Made by a program: the position numbers and the translations under genes
NCBI GenBank assembly: GCA_965226245.1
Contig: CBDDCL010000015.1
Location: 4,650,001-4,714,000 of the forward strand
DNA from: CBDCYS01 sp965226245
GTDB taxonomy: Bacteria > Acidobacteriota > Terriglobia > Bryobacterales > UBA6623
Reading direction: 5' to 3'
Length of the DNA stretch: 64,000 bases
Notes under the pieces: generated by a model
The model's database searches: none
Told to the model about the DNA's origin: nothing
What the model saw: the letters and a program-made list of their open reading frames with translations, nothing else
Shown here: positions 16,200 through 25,721 of the stretch, in pieces
Layout of the letters: each line of letters starts with the position of its first letter
Position numbering within the stretch: the stretch's first letter is position 1

Positions 16200-17234
16200 C
16201 TACAACTCGACGACCGCTTTGGCGACTCCGTCTGAGTAATGAGCGACGGCCTCGAAAGCTTTCGCGCCATCTTCCAGCGGGAAAAAGTGGGTGACAAGGG
16301 CGCTCGTGTCAATCAGCTTGCGCTGTAACATCTCAATCGCCTGGTGGTCGTTGCCATTAGACCGTTTCTGGACGTGGATGGTGATTTCACGGTCTAGGCC
16401 GCGCCAGAAATTCACGGGCACCTCTTGTTGGGAGGGGACTCCGATGACGACCATGCGAGCCCCGGCGCGAGCCGATTCCAGCCCGTTGTTGATCGACTCG
16501 GGCTTGCCCGCCGCATCAAAGATCACGTGCGCGCCCTTGCCCCCCGTGACGTCACGTACAGCGTCTGCCACCGATTCCTTCGAAAAATCAACGACGGCAT
16601 CGGCCCCCATCTTTTTCGCCAGGGCAAGACGTTCCGGGATCTCGTCGGCGACAACAATCGACGCCGCTCCCGCAAGTTTCGAGACGGCGGTCGCCAACAA
16701 GCCGATGGGGCCCGCCCCCATGACCGCGACCGTTTCGCCCAATTGAAATTTGGCCAGTTCGAGAGAATGCAGCAGCACGGCGAGGGGCTCGGCCACGGTT
16801 GCCGTCGGGAAATCCATATCGCCGGGAATCACGGTTACGTTGCGTTGCGGCATGACCGCGTATTCGCGTAACAACCCGGGCAGTTGCGGACCGCCCATGA
16901 AGATGGAGGTTTCGCAGATGTTTTGGCGGCCGCCAAGGCAAAACTCGCACTTCCCGCAGGTGATTGTCGGCTCCACGGCCACGCGGGTCCCGGTCTTTAA
17001 GTTCTCGACTCCCGGTCCGACGCCCGTGATCTCGCCGGCCGGCTCGTGACCCAGAATCGAGGGGTAGGGCGTGATTGTTCCCGCCGCCGATCCTTCCAAG
17101 TAGTGATGCATGTCGGAGCCGCAAATCCCCACGGCACGAATTCGGACCAGCACCTCGCCCGGGCCGGGATCAGGCGGATCGGGGGTGTCCCGGGGTTCCA
17201 GAGTACGAGGGGCGACAAGTTGAAGCGATCTCAT
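16200..17234 (-). CDS. Zinc-dependent medium-chain alcohol/polyol dehydrogenase
   Basis: A 344-aa NAD(P)-dependent dehydrogenase starting at ATG 17234 (MRSLQLVAPRTLEPRD); the open frame upstream to 17315 lacks support. Catalytic zinc region: VGICGSDMHHYLEG and GHEPAGEITGVGPGV. The structural zinc lobe has four cysteines, CGKCEFCLGGRQNIC. The Rossmann fold has VMGAGPIGLLA, with the nucleotide-specificity loop VADEIPERL. The family (MDR, sorbitol/threonine-dehydrogenase-like) oxidises polyols or secondary alcohols; the exact substrate is not determinable. It is divergent from the oxidoreductase gene at 17523. Confidence 0.88.
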   Translation of the reverse strand: MRSLQLVAPRTLEPRDTPDPPDPGPGEVLVRIRAVGICGSDMHHYLEGSAAGTITPYPSILGHEPAGEITGVGPGVENLKTGTRVAVEPTITCGKCEFCLGGRQNICETSIFMGGPQLPGLLREYAVMPQRNVTVIPGDMDFPTATVAEPLAVLLHSLELAKFQLGETVAVMGAGPIGLLATAVSKLAGAASIVVADEIPERLALAKKMGADAVVDFSKESVADAVRDVTGGKGAHVIFDAAGKPESINNGLESARAGARMVVIGVPSQQEVPVNFWRGLDREITIHVQKRSNGNDHQAIEMLQRKLIDTSALVTHFFPLEDGAKAFEAVAHYSDGVAKAVVEL

Positions 17235-17522
17235 AAGTTTCCCGCGATTGTCTAGCCGTGCATCCGAGGCCCCCTCTAACTTTGGAGGCGGCCGCTCGGT
17301 CAAGCCAAGCAACAAACGATTCTATCGGATCGCCCGCGAATACGCAGGACGTTAGCCTGAACGAGATCAGCCACGGTCGTAGGGACCGGAACAGGAAATC
17401 CCTGCGGAAAACGTGGGAAACGGTTAGCCTCGATCTCAATGTGTTCCCCTGCGAGAATCATCTTGCATTGGACAACTCTAGCCTCCCGCTTCATGTAGAG
17501 TAAAGTACGAGCAAATACGCCT

Positions 17523-20500
17523 GTGCCCCGCCCGTTTTCTCTCGACGACAAGTACACATTGGAAGAAGGTGTCGTTTACATGAGCGGCATCCAGGCCCTG
17601 GTGCGGCTGCCCATCGAACAGATGCGCCGAGACCGGCGCAAGGGCCTGCGAACGGGCGCCTTCATCTCCGGCTACGAAGGCTCGCCACTGGGCGGCTACG
17701 ACATCGCCCTGCAGCGCGCTCAGCGGCTGCTGGACGAACACAATATCCACTTCGTTCCGGGAGTCAACGAAGATCTTGCCGCCACTGCGGTGATGGGCAG
17801 CCAAATCCATCAGTTGCTGCCCGAGACCAACGTCGACGGCGTCGTCGGGATCTGGTACGGCAAGGGCCCTGGGGTTGACCGCAGCGGAGACGTGCTGCGC
17901 CACGCCAACTTGGCGGGTACCGGCAAGCATTGCGGGGCGCTGGCCTTGGCTGGAGACGATCACGTCTCGAAAAGCTCCACGATCCCGCATCAGAGCGAGC
18001 TGTCGTTTTACAATTTCGCGATTCCCACGCTTGCGGCGGGCAGCCCCCAAGAAATTCTCGACTATGGGCTCTACGGAATCGCCATGTCGCGCTTCACCGG
18101 CGCCTGGACCGGCCTGAAACTCGCGACCGACGTTTGTGACGGTGGCGGGACGCTCGAGGTCTCGCCCGAGCGTTGCGAGACGATCGAGCCTGAGCTGATC
18201 ATCGACGGCGCACCCTACGAGAAGGTGATGAAGCCCCACCTGATCGTGCCCATATCCCTGGGGCTCGAAAAAGAACTTCACTACAAGCGCTTGCTGGCCG
18301 CGCGTGAGTTCGCTCGCGTCAATCGCCTCAACGAAATCAAGGTCTCGCATCGGGACGACAAACTCGGCATCATCACGGCGGGCAAAGCCTACTACGACGT
18401 GATGAGCGCGCTGCGGAACCTTGGCGCGGGCCGCGAGGCTTTGCAGCGGTCGGGGATTCGAATCCTGAAGCTCGGCATGGTCTACCCGCTCGAGAGCGCG
18501 ATTATTGAGGAGTTCATTGAAGGCCTGCATCAAGTACTCGTCATCGAAGAAAAGCGTAGCTTCATCGAGATGCAGTTGCGAGACCTGTTGTTCAACGCCA
18601 ACCCGCGTCCGGCGATCCATGGAAAGAATGATCCCGACGGCCGGCCGCTATTTCCCACGCATGGTGAGCTGGATGCCGAAGTTGTAGCCAAGGGCCTTGC
18701 CCGCTGGCTCGAGGCGACGCCGGCCATGGAGCAGCGCCTGGCCCGCATCTCTGAGCGAGAAACCGCGGACTCGGGCCAGCCGAGGGTTGCCCCGCGCGCA
18801 CCGACGTACTGTTCGGGTTGCCCGCATAACCGCTCGACGATTCTGCTCGACGATCAGATCGCCGGCGGCGGCATCGGCTGCCATGGAATGGCGGCACGGT
18901 TCGAGGACAAGCGCGGCGTCGCCTACCTCGCTCAGATGGGAGGCGAGGGCGCGGCCTGGATCGGCATGTCGCCGTTTGCCGAGCGGGAACACATCTTCCA
19001 AAACCTCGGCGAAGGGACTTATTTCCATTCCGGGAGAATGGCGGTCAGCGCGGCCATCGCGGCCGGGGTCAACATTACTTTCAAGATCCTCTACAACAAT
19101 GCGGTCGCTATGACCGGGGGGCAGGAGGTCGCCGGCGGCCTGCCGATTCCAGCGTTGACGCGCGAGCTGGATGCCGCCGGGGCTCGGAGAATCGTCCTGT
19201 TGACCGACGATCTCGCCCGCTATGAAGACCGCTCGCAATTGGCGGAGCCGGTGCAGGTGCGGCCGCGGGAAGATTTGGAAGATGTGCTGGCCGAACTCGG
19301 CGGTCATCCCGGCGTCACGGTAATGATTTACGACCAGATGTGCGCGGCGGAGAAGCGCCGGCGGCGCAACCGCGGCCGCATGCCCCAGCCGGTCCGGCGA
19401 ATCATGATCAACGAGCGGGTGTGCGAGGGCTGCGGAGATTGCGTCACGCAGTCGAATTGTGTCTCGCTTCATCCGGTCGAGACCGAGTTCGGCCCCAAGA
19501 CGCGGGTTCACCAGTCCTCTTGCAACGCCGATTACTCCTGCGTGATGGGGGATTGCCCGTCATTTGTTTCGGTAATGATCGATGAGGGCACGGAACTGAA
19601 GCGAAAGCCGCTGCCCGAGTTGCCGGACGTAGCGATGGAGGAACCGGCGCGAAAGATAGCGCTCGACGGCCCCTACCATGTCTTGATGCCGGGGATCGGC
19701 GGGACCGGCGTCGTCACGATGAACGCCCTGCTCGCGACGGCGGCATTGATTGACGGGCTCCATACGATCACGCTCGATCAAACCGGGCTGGCGCAGAAGG
19801 GGGGCGCTGTCGTCTCGCACCTGACGATCAGCCCGGAGCCGCTGGAGGCGTCCAACCGCATCAGCTACGCGGCAACGGATCTCTTGCTTGGCTTTGACAT
19901 CATGGGAGCCGCCGAGGCCACGAATATCAAGCGCGCCGACCCGCGGCGCACCGTCGCCGTGATTAACAGCCACGAGACGCCTACCGCCGACACAGTGCGC
20001 AAGGGCCTCACGGTGCTGTCAGTCGACGGGCATTTTCTTCACGTCATTCATGGCTCGACCGTGGCCGAGCGAAATATTCTGGTCGACACTTCGAAACTCG
20101 CGGAGAAACTGTTCGGCAGCCATCTGCAATCGAACATCCTTTTGATGGGGGTTGCCTACCAGGCGGGTCTGCTGCCGATCAGCGCTGAATCCATCGAGCA
20201 GGCCCTGCGGCTGAACGGCGTGGCGGTCGAGCGCAACCTCGCCGCCTTTCGCTGGGGACGCAAATATCAGCACGACCCGGCAAGCGTATTGCAGTATGTG
20301 ACGGACGAAAAAGCGCCGCTCGAAATCCAAACGCTGGACGGGCTTATCGGCCACCGGGCGCGCGAATTGAGCGCCTACCAGAACCAGAAATACGCAGCCG
20401 AATACCGTTCCTTTGTGGATCAAGTGCGCCAGGCCGAAGTGAGGGTTCGCCCAGGGAGCAGCGATCTGACTGACGCGGCCGCGCGCTACCTCTATAAGCT

Positions 20501-20963
20501 GATGGCCTACAAGGACGAGTACGAGGTGGCTCGCCTGCTGACCGACCCGTCTTTTGAACAGCAATATCGCGAAACCTTCGAGTCGCCACGAAAGATCATC
20601 CATCACCTCCATCCACCGCTGCTGCGATCGCTCGGCCTGAAGAAGAAGCTATCCCTGGGACCAAGCTTCCGGCCCCTGTTGAGGCTGCTGGCGAGTTTCA
20701 AGTTCCTGCGCGGGACCGCCTTTGACGTCTTCGGCTGGGCCAAGACTCGCCGTCAGGAGAGGGAACTGATTGGCTGGTACCGGGAGACCATGGAATCCCT
20801 GCTCGACGGACTCAGCGACGCCAACCTGGACCGTGCCGTCGAGATCGCGCGGCTGCCCGACCAGATCCGCGGCTACGAAGACATCAAGACGGCGTCGATC
20901 GAAAAGGTGCAGCAGGCGGTCAATGAGAAGCTGGCCGAACTCGCGAGGCCGACGGCGGCTTGA
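17523..20963 (+). CDS. Indolepyruvate ferredoxin oxidoreductase, single-chain (IorA-IorB fusion)
   Basis: An 1146-aa enzyme starting at GTG 17523. It oxidatively decarboxylates aryl-2-oxo acids from aromatic amino acids to aryl-acyl-CoA and reduces ferredoxin, in the cytosol. The N-terminal pyrimidine-type domain has AFISGYEGSPLGGYD. The thiamine-pyrophosphate domain has APTYCSGCPHNRST and GGIGCHGMAA. A ferredoxin-like block around residues 625-680 carries NERVCEGCGDCVTQSNC, then more cysteines in NADYSCVMGDCP. The C-terminal gamma-type domain has MPGIGGTGVVTMNALLAT and QTGLAQKGGAVVSHL. The length fits the long fused form found in aerobic bacteria, in contrast to the separate subunits of archaea. 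It points to amino-acid or aromatic catabolism. Confidence 0.93.
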   Translation: MPRPFSLDDKYTLEEGVVYMSGIQALVRLPIEQMRRDRRKGLRTGAFISGYEGSPLGGYDIALQRAQRLLDEHNIHFVPGVNEDLAATAVMGSQIHQLLPETNVDGVVGIWYGKGPGVDRSGDVLRHANLAGTGKHCGALALAGDDHVSKSSTIPHQSELSFYNFAIPTLAAGSPQEILDYGLYGIAMSRFTGAWTGLKLATDVCDGGGTLEVSPERCETIEPELIIDGAPYEKVMKPHLIVPISLGLEKELHYKRLLAAREFARVNRLNEIKVSHRDDKLGIITAGKAYYDVMSALRNLGAGREALQRSGIRILKLGMVYPLESAIIEEFIEGLHQVLVIEEKRSFIEMQLRDLLFNANPRPAIHGKNDPDGRPLFPTHGELDAEVVAKGLARWLEATPAMEQRLARISERETADSGQPRVAPRAPTYCSGCPHNRSTILLDDQIAGGGIGCHGMAARFEDKRGVAYLAQMGGEGAAWIGMSPFAEREHIFQNLGEGTYFHSGRMAVSAAIAAGVNITFKILYNNAVAMTGGQEVAGGLPIPALTRELDAAGARRIVLLTDDLARYEDRSQLAEPVQVRPREDLEDVLAELGGHPGVTVMIYDQMCAAEKRRRRNRGRMPQPVRRIMINERVCEGCGDCVTQSNCVSLHPVETEFGPKTRVHQSSCNADYSCVMGDCPSFVSVMIDEGTELKRKPLPELPDVAMEEPARKIALDGPYHVLMPGIGGTGVVTMNALLATAALIDGLHTITLDQTGLAQKGGAVVSHLTISPEPLEASNRISYAATDLLLGFDIMGAAEATNIKRADPRRTVAVINSHETPTADTVRKGLTVLSVDGHFLHVIHGSTVAERNILVDTSKLAEKLFGSHLQSNILLMGVAYQAGLLPISAESIEQALRLNGVAVERNLAAFRWGRKYQHDPASVLQYVTDEKAPLEIQTLDGLIGHRARELSAYQNQKYAAEYRSFVDQVRQAEVRVRPGSSDLTDAAARYLYKLMAYKDEYEVARLLTDPSFEQQYRETFESPRKIIHHLHPPLLRSLGLKKKLSLGPSFRPLLRLLASFKFLRGTAFDVFGWAKTRRQERELIGWYRETMESLLDGLSDANLDRAVEIARLPDQIRGYEDIKTASIEKVQQAVNEKLAELARPTAA

Positions 20964-21317
20964 GGCGGCGCGCGGCTCCAGCCGTGCCACCTCGTGCCTG
21001 TGGCGCGTGGTCCGGGGAAACGGCAGAGACCCTGAGTCTTCCCTCGGCGCCTGTCTGGAACGGTTTGCGGGGACGCCAATAGAGCAAGCGGTCCCGCTCT
21101 GATCGTTCCGGCTTGCTGGGCCGCGGCGAGCACAGTGTGTGTCCGATCTTGGGTGCTGGGCGAGCAGCACAAGCGTCGACATAGGTGCCGGCGCGGCAAG
21201 CTAAGAGCTTGCGCCACGTCGCGCCTCGCCATTTCGGCGAGATGGCCTCCGGCCCACCGTCCGCCGCAAGGTCCTGTACACCTCTCATGATTTCCTGATT
21301 CGGAGAGCATCAACACA
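20964..21317. other. Intergenic region between the oxidoreductase and MFS genes
   Basis: 354 bp without a supported gene. It contains small inverted repeats such as AAGCT-aag-AGCTT (near 21198-21210). No ribosome-binding site is obvious before the ATG at 21318 beyond a GGAGAG at 21302-21307. Confidence 0.35.
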
Positions 21318-22541
21318 ATGGAAAAGAAACCTTTCTACGGCTGGTACGTCGTTGGCGCGGCGTTTTTCACGATGATGCTGACCGTCGGCGTGACGCTCTA
21401 CAATCTGCCGTTCTTCTATGAATTCTTCATTGACGAGTTTGGCTGGACCGATACGCAGGCGACGAGAGGGTTTCTGATCGGAACGCTGTTAGTGCTCCCG
21501 TTCGGAGGATTTCTTGTACACCGGTTTAGCGCTCGCAAGCTGATCATTGCCGGCGCCTTGATGCAACTGCTTGCCTTCAACAGCTTTGGATTGATGGGCG
21601 GCAGCTTGTTTCTCTACTACTTCATCTGGTGCACGCTGATGGCAGGTTTTCTCTACTCCGGCCCGATTCCTCACCAAGTGATCTTGTCGCAGTGGTTTCA
21701 CCGCAAGCGAGGCGCCGCTTTTGGCGTAGCTTATCTCGGGTTGGGACTCGGCGGGGCCATTGCGCAGAAGTATGTGGCCCTGCCACTCATCGATGCCTAT
21801 GGATGGCGTATCGCGTTGCAGGGTATCGGAGGCGTACTCTTGATTGTCGTTCCGATTGTTTTGTTCGTCCTTCGGGACCGGCCCGCTGAGAAGGGTCTCC
21901 AGCCCGATGGGGCGGCCGAGCCTCCGCCGGGAGCAGCGGCTGAATCACACTCGTTCGGCTATCTGTTCCGGCAGCGTTCGTTTTGGTTGTTGGCCTTCGC
22001 CAGTTTTTGCAGCATCGGGGCTATCGGCGCGGTCGACCATAACCTGCCTCTGCTTTTTCGGCGCGCCGGGCTGGGCCGCGACGTCGTCGCTAATACGAAC
22101 TTCCTTCGCCTGAGTTCCAGTTTGGCCGGAAGGTTTGTCATGGGGCGGCTGGCGGACCGCTTCAACAAGAAGTACGTGATGATCGCGGCTTATCTGTTTG
22201 TCGCGCTGCCCGTACCATTGCTTGCGATCATCGACCAGCCTGGTGTCCCCTGGATCTTCGCGGTGATCTTCGGTTTCGGCATGGGCGCTGATTTCATGCT
22301 GATTCCGCTGATGGCCGCTGAGATTTTCGGGGCTAATTCGCTGGCCCGCACGATGGGCGTCATCTGGCCCTTTGATTCGGTGGGGCAAGCGATCTGTCCC
22401 AATGTCGTTGCCTATCTGCGCGATCGTTCCGAAAGTTACACTACTGCGCTGATCATGGTCTTTGTGCTGGCGATGGTGGGTGCCGTGGGGGTTTCGCTGT
22501 TGCCGACGAAGAAGGGCGGTCAGCAAACGGAGCCTCGATGA
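21318..22541 (+). CDS. MFS transporter (monocarboxylate/oxalate-formate-antiporter-like)
   Basis: A 407-aa membrane protein with 12 predicted hydrophobic helices. The start MEKKPFYGWYVVGAAFFTMM is typical of the MFS subgroup of monocarboxylate and oxalate/formate carriers. The loop after helix 2 (VHRFSARKLII) and the second-half signature GRLADRFNKK match MFS motifs. GGAGAG precedes the ATG by ~10 bp. The substrate is unknown; position next to the indolepyruvate oxidoreductase suggests an organic acid but does not prove it. Confidence 0.85.
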   Translation: MEKKPFYGWYVVGAAFFTMMLTVGVTLYNLPFFYEFFIDEFGWTDTQATRGFLIGTLLVLPFGGFLVHRFSARKLIIAGALMQLLAFNSFGLMGGSLFLYYFIWCTLMAGFLYSGPIPHQVILSQWFHRKRGAAFGVAYLGLGLGGAIAQKYVALPLIDAYGWRIALQGIGGVLLIVVPIVLFVLRDRPAEKGLQPDGAAEPPPGAAAESHSFGYLFRQRSFWLLAFASFCSIGAIGAVDHNLPLLFRRAGLGRDVVANTNFLRLSSSLAGRFVMGRLADRFNKKYVMIAAYLFVALPVPLLAIIDQPGVPWIFAVIFGFGMGADFMLIPLMAAEIFGANSLARTMGVIWPFDSVGQAICPNVVAYLRDRSESYTTALIMVFVLAMVGAVGVSLLPTKKGGQQTEPR

Positions 22542-22714
22542 TCCTAACCGGCATCCGCCGGTCAAGGCGCTATCAGACTGTTGTTCGGAGTGCTGTTTGC
22601 GCGCTCCCAAAGTCATGTCATCGGGCGGGTCGCTACCGAACTCTTGCACTCACTTTTCGATTGGCCAAGGCCGCCGGCTATATGAAATAATGCGTGCTGA
22701 AGGAGTCAGCCAGC

Positions 22715-23131
22715 ATGGAAAACCGCCGGGAACTTTTTGCTCTCATGGGCGCCGCTCTTATGGCCGCGGGCTCTTCGCCGGCCGCGGCCAAGGTCAAGGA
22801 CGCGGTCTTGCCAACCGCGAAGAGCGAGTTGACACGCCATCCTTTCGGAGACCTGCGAGTTTATTACAAGGGAGAAACCGAACAGCTCAAGGCTTTCGAA
22901 TCGGGCAGTCTGCGGCTGAACGCCGGAGCGAGCCCGCATGCTCCGCACCAGCATCCAGAAGAGGAAATCTTGATTGTGGCCGAAGGCAGTGGGGAGATCT
23001 CCCTCGACGGCGAAGTGACGCAGTGCGAGGCAGGGTCGATCATGTATTGCAAGGCAAACGCGCTGCACGGAATCGAAAACACCGGCAAGTCGCCGCTGCT
23101 GTTTTACTACATCAAGTGGAAGTGTGCGTAA
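22715..23131 (+). CDS. Secreted cupin-domain protein
   Basis: A 138-aa protein from ATG 22715, with AGGAG 9 bp upstream; the open frame from 22694 adds nothing convincing. An RR-containing N-terminus (MENRRELFALMGAALMAAG) looks like a Tat or Sec signal. The cupin beta-barrel has the metal-binding HAPHQHPEEEILIVAEGSGE block (HxH...E) and the later histidine in NALHGIENTG. It probably binds a divalent metal; activity is unknown. Such short exported cupins are common in Acidobacteriota. Confidence 0.8.
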   Translation: MENRRELFALMGAALMAAGSSPAAAKVKDAVLPTAKSELTRHPFGDLRVYYKGETEQLKAFESGSLRLNAGASPHAPHQHPEEEILIVAEGSGEISLDGEVTQCEAGSIMYCKANALHGIENTGKSPLLFYYIKWKCA

Positions 23132-23221
23132 TGCTCTGGATAGAGCGACGCGAAAAGCCAAAAACGTCGCATCATGACCTTAGGAGCACGCCTCGACCAC
23201 ACCTAACTCATGAGGCGACCG

Positions 23222-23244
23222 GCCGCTCCCTCACGGTCGCGGCT
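23222..23244. repeat. GC-rich palindrome between convergent genes
   Basis: GCCGC...GCGGC palindrome around a GTGA-type loop; on the minus strand it reads AGAGCCGCGACC-gtga-GGGAGCGGC. The AGAGCC lead and position at gene ends resemble the GGAA-loop hairpins at 14339, 31062 and 38074. It separates the cupin gene (ends 23131) from the minus-strand gene ending at 23255. Confidence 0.55.
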
Positions 23245-23254
23245 CTAAGTTGGG

Positions 23255-23740
23255 TTAGTAGACGGTGAAGCAGAACACGGAGTCGGAACCATTCGGCGTC
23301 AGGCAGTATTCTCCGTTGTCCAGTACGTCATCCACGCGAATGCGAAATACGCCAGGCTCTACAGTCTCGTGTGAAAGGAAGTAAGACCGCGCGATCACCT
23401 TTTTCTTTTTGCGGATGAGGATCTCTCGTTTCCCGTTCTTGGGCTCGAATCGATAGAGTTCCAAGCTGTCTGGATCCAGATTTTCGGATTTCAGCAGGAA
23501 CTCAGGCCGTGCCATCGGAGTTTCGACGCCGGACGACGCACCCTCCACGAAATACCATTGTTCGTTCTTTGTCGTTTGCTCGATTGCTCGCGAAGATTCG
23601 GTCTCGACCAGATTGGTCGCGTGAATGATGTAGGGCAGGTCCGGCTTGGGCGGCGCGGGCGGCCGCTGTTGCCCGTAGGCGGCGGCCGCCAATAGAAAAA
23701 ACGCCAACACGAAAGTTTTCCTGGAGAGCATATCGTTCAT
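23255..23740 (-). CDS. Exported protein of unknown function
   Basis: A 161-aa protein from ATG 23740 (MNDMLSRKTFVLAFFLLAAA); the second ATG, 3 codons later, is also possible. A signal peptide ends near AYGQQ. The mature part is a small beta-rich domain with a polyproline linker (RPPAPPKPDLP), ending SDSVFCFTVY. No family was recognised; the fold may be Ig-like. It is transcribed toward the cupin gene and is independent of the 23808 operon. Confidence 0.7.
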   Translation of the reverse strand: MNDMLSRKTFVLAFFLLAAAAYGQQRPPAPPKPDLPYIIHATNLVETESSRAIEQTTKNEQWYFVEGASSGVETPMARPEFLLKSENLDPDSLELYRFEPKNGKREILIRKKKKVIARSYFLSHETVEPGVFRIRVDDVLDNGEYCLTPNGSDSVFCFTVY

Positions 23741-23807
23741 TGTTGGTCCTGGCGCCAGCACCGGACCCCTTGCTCCGCATTGTACAAAACGGGATTCGCG
23801 GAGTCAT

Positions 23808-25721
23808 TCACCAAACGTAATCCTTAGCGACGGCTCTCTTGTCGTGGCCGTCGAGCACGTGCATCACGCGCAGCTTCTTGAGCGCCACCGGGGAAAGCTG
23901 GCCGATGGGTATGTAAACGATCTTGCGGCCCAGCCTTCCGGCGATACTTTGGAACATCGAGCGGGGCGGTTTCGAGGCTGCGTAGACGACCAGGCGCTCG
24001 AGCGTGTAATCCAGCGCGGCCAGCAGCAGTTTTTCCGGCTTTGTTTCCGCGAACGAGTAGTCGAAGTCCGTCCAAACATCCATCATGCGCTGCGACGGCA
24101 ACGACAGCAGCAGTCCGCCGTACTCGGCTCGCCCGATGCCCGGACCGACGATCTTGTCGAACGGGTCGGTTGCATAGAAAGCCATGTCCGACTCGTTCTG
24201 GTGCTCTCCGAGCCAGGTGAGGCAGTAGGGGTAGCGGTTGTCGCGGTCTTCGTCGAAGATGATAACCACAGCCCCGACTTCGCCCGAGACGCGCTGGTTC
24301 TGACGCACGTAGATCTTCTTTTCGTGCCAGTTGCGCAGCGTTTCGCGCAGGTCGATGCCATCGAGCAACGAAGTCGTGAAAGGTTCGGCGTGGGAGCGTT
24401 CCTCGGAAAGGATACCTTTGCCCTTTTTCTTGAGGAACACGCCGTAGTTCTCGATCACCAAGTCTTCCGGCGGATAGGAGCAGATACCGCGCCCGGTCCA
24501 TTTCTTCTGCCACTCGCCGGGAAAGCGTTCTTTCTTGCGGCCCTTGAGACCCTGGGGACGCTGCCTTCCCTTTTTCCTCGGAAGCCGCCTGCGCAAGCGG
24601 ATCAGACGGGTGTTCAGCCACATCTGTTCGCCTGAGAGCTTGACGGTCATCAAGTCCGCCTCGGTCTTCTGTGCGGGGTAGGCGCCGGCCACTTCCCACA
24701 TCTCCCAGCCGAAGTTATCGTCCACAAGCGAACGAGCGGCGACGGTCAGCTCAAACAATCCCGCCAGCAACTCTTGTGACACAAGCGCCAGGTTTCGCGT
24801 GTAGCGGGCCCACAGGCGCCGTTGCCAGTGAGCCACTTTCTCGCCGGTGTTGTTTTGGTATTGGCGTTCTGTCTCGCTGAGAAGCCGGAAATGCAACTGC
24901 TGGCGGTCAAGGGGTTCTTGCGCCGCGCGCGTGACCGCGGCTGTCTTGGGGTCCCCGGCGGGCGGGGCGACGACCGAGAATCCGTGCACTTGCCGCGTCT
25001 CGACCTCGGGCACAGCCGCGGGCACTTCGCCTTTGCGGCGCGTTTCGTAGACCGCCTGGAGAAAAGGCATTTCCGTCAGAACTTCCGCAAGGCACTCCGG
25101 GTGCAAATTCAGCACTTGGACGCCTCGCCGCGTCACTTTTCGTAATGGCTGCGTCTGGGGACGTTCCATGGCCTCCAGCAGAGGGTCCAGTAGATTGAGC
25201 GAGACCACCGCGACGATCGTGGCTTGCGGGTCCAACCCTTGCAGCTTCCAGGCGAGCCCTTCGGCATGGACAGCCAGCTCTTGGGAGCGGGGCTGCGGAG
25301 TCACCCTGTAAGACTCAACGTACTTCTCAAGCCCCAGCCGCTCGACGGCATAGGGATGGGGGTAGTGATCCTCGACATGGGGCCGCTTGCTGACATCGGG
25401 ATCGAGAAAAACCGTCTCGGCGCCAATTTCGCGCGCGGTTCTTAGCGCTTCGGTGAACGGATCAGTCACCTCGACCGGCAGGTAGACCGCGCGGTCTTGG
25501 CCCTCGTCCTCGTAGGTGATGACGGAGAGTTCGGGAAGCCGGCCGATGGCCCGGTGATAGACGGCTTCGAGCGTGACCGGGAGCTCGACGGCCACGATGG
25601 CGGGCTTCTCTCGCAGGAGTTCTTGGCGCAGCAACGCGGCGAACTCCAGCCGGCCGGGCACGACAGGGAAATAGCGAATGCGGCCCCGGCGCAAGCTTCC
25701 CGGGTCACCCTCGCGGAACAT
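23808..25721 (-). CDS. 637-aa protein with TraB/PrgY-like N-terminus, partner of the AAA ATPase
   Basis: The start is ATG 25721 (MFREGDPGSLRRGRIRYFPV), overlapping the upstream ATPase gene by 17 bp; the frame open to 25913 lies inside that gene. The N-terminal ~200 residues contain EKPAIVAVELPVTLEAVYHR and VFLDPDVSKRPH, reminiscent of TraB/PrgY-type folds that share a 'kPdvVavEL' strand. The middle is helical and basic (RLRRRLPRKKGRQRPQGLKG). The C-terminal half has VGAVVIIFDEDRDNRYPYCL and GGLLLSLPSQRMMDVWTDFD and ends AVAKDYVW. The overlap means tight translational coupling with the ATPase. The function is not known; MoxR/AAA plus effector is a recurring layout in stress and defence operons, but this is inference. 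Confidence 0.75.
   Translation of the reverse strand: MFREGDPGSLRRGRIRYFPVVPGRLEFAALLRQELLREKPAIVAVELPVTLEAVYHRAIGRLPELSVITYEDEGQDRAVYLPVEVTDPFTEALRTAREIGAETVFLDPDVSKRPHVEDHYPHPYAVERLGLEKYVESYRVTPQPRSQELAVHAEGLAWKLQGLDPQATIVAVVSLNLLDPLLEAMERPQTQPLRKVTRRGVQVLNLHPECLAEVLTEMPFLQAVYETRRKGEVPAAVPEVETRQVHGFSVVAPPAGDPKTAAVTRAAQEPLDRQQLHFRLLSETERQYQNNTGEKVAHWQRRLWARYTRNLALVSQELLAGLFELTVAARSLVDDNFGWEMWEVAGAYPAQKTEADLMTVKLSGEQMWLNTRLIRLRRRLPRKKGRQRPQGLKGRKKERFPGEWQKKWTGRGICSYPPEDLVIENYGVFLKKKGKGILSEERSHAEPFTTSLLDGIDLRETLRNWHEKKIYVRQNQRVSGEVGAVVIIFDEDRDNRYPYCLTWLGEHQNESDMAFYATDPFDKIVGPGIGRAEYGGLLLSLPSQRMMDVWTDFDYSFAETKPEKLLLAALDYTLERLVVYAASKPPRSMFQSIAGRLGRKIVYIPIGQLSPVALKKLRVMHVLDGHDKRAVAKDYVW

Noticed and set aside
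17478..18620. 380-aa minus-strand frame opposite the indolepyruvate oxidoreductase
   Set aside because: The plus-strand gene has clear domains; the minus frame lacks any motif and is a GC-driven shadow. The same holds for 18648-19511.
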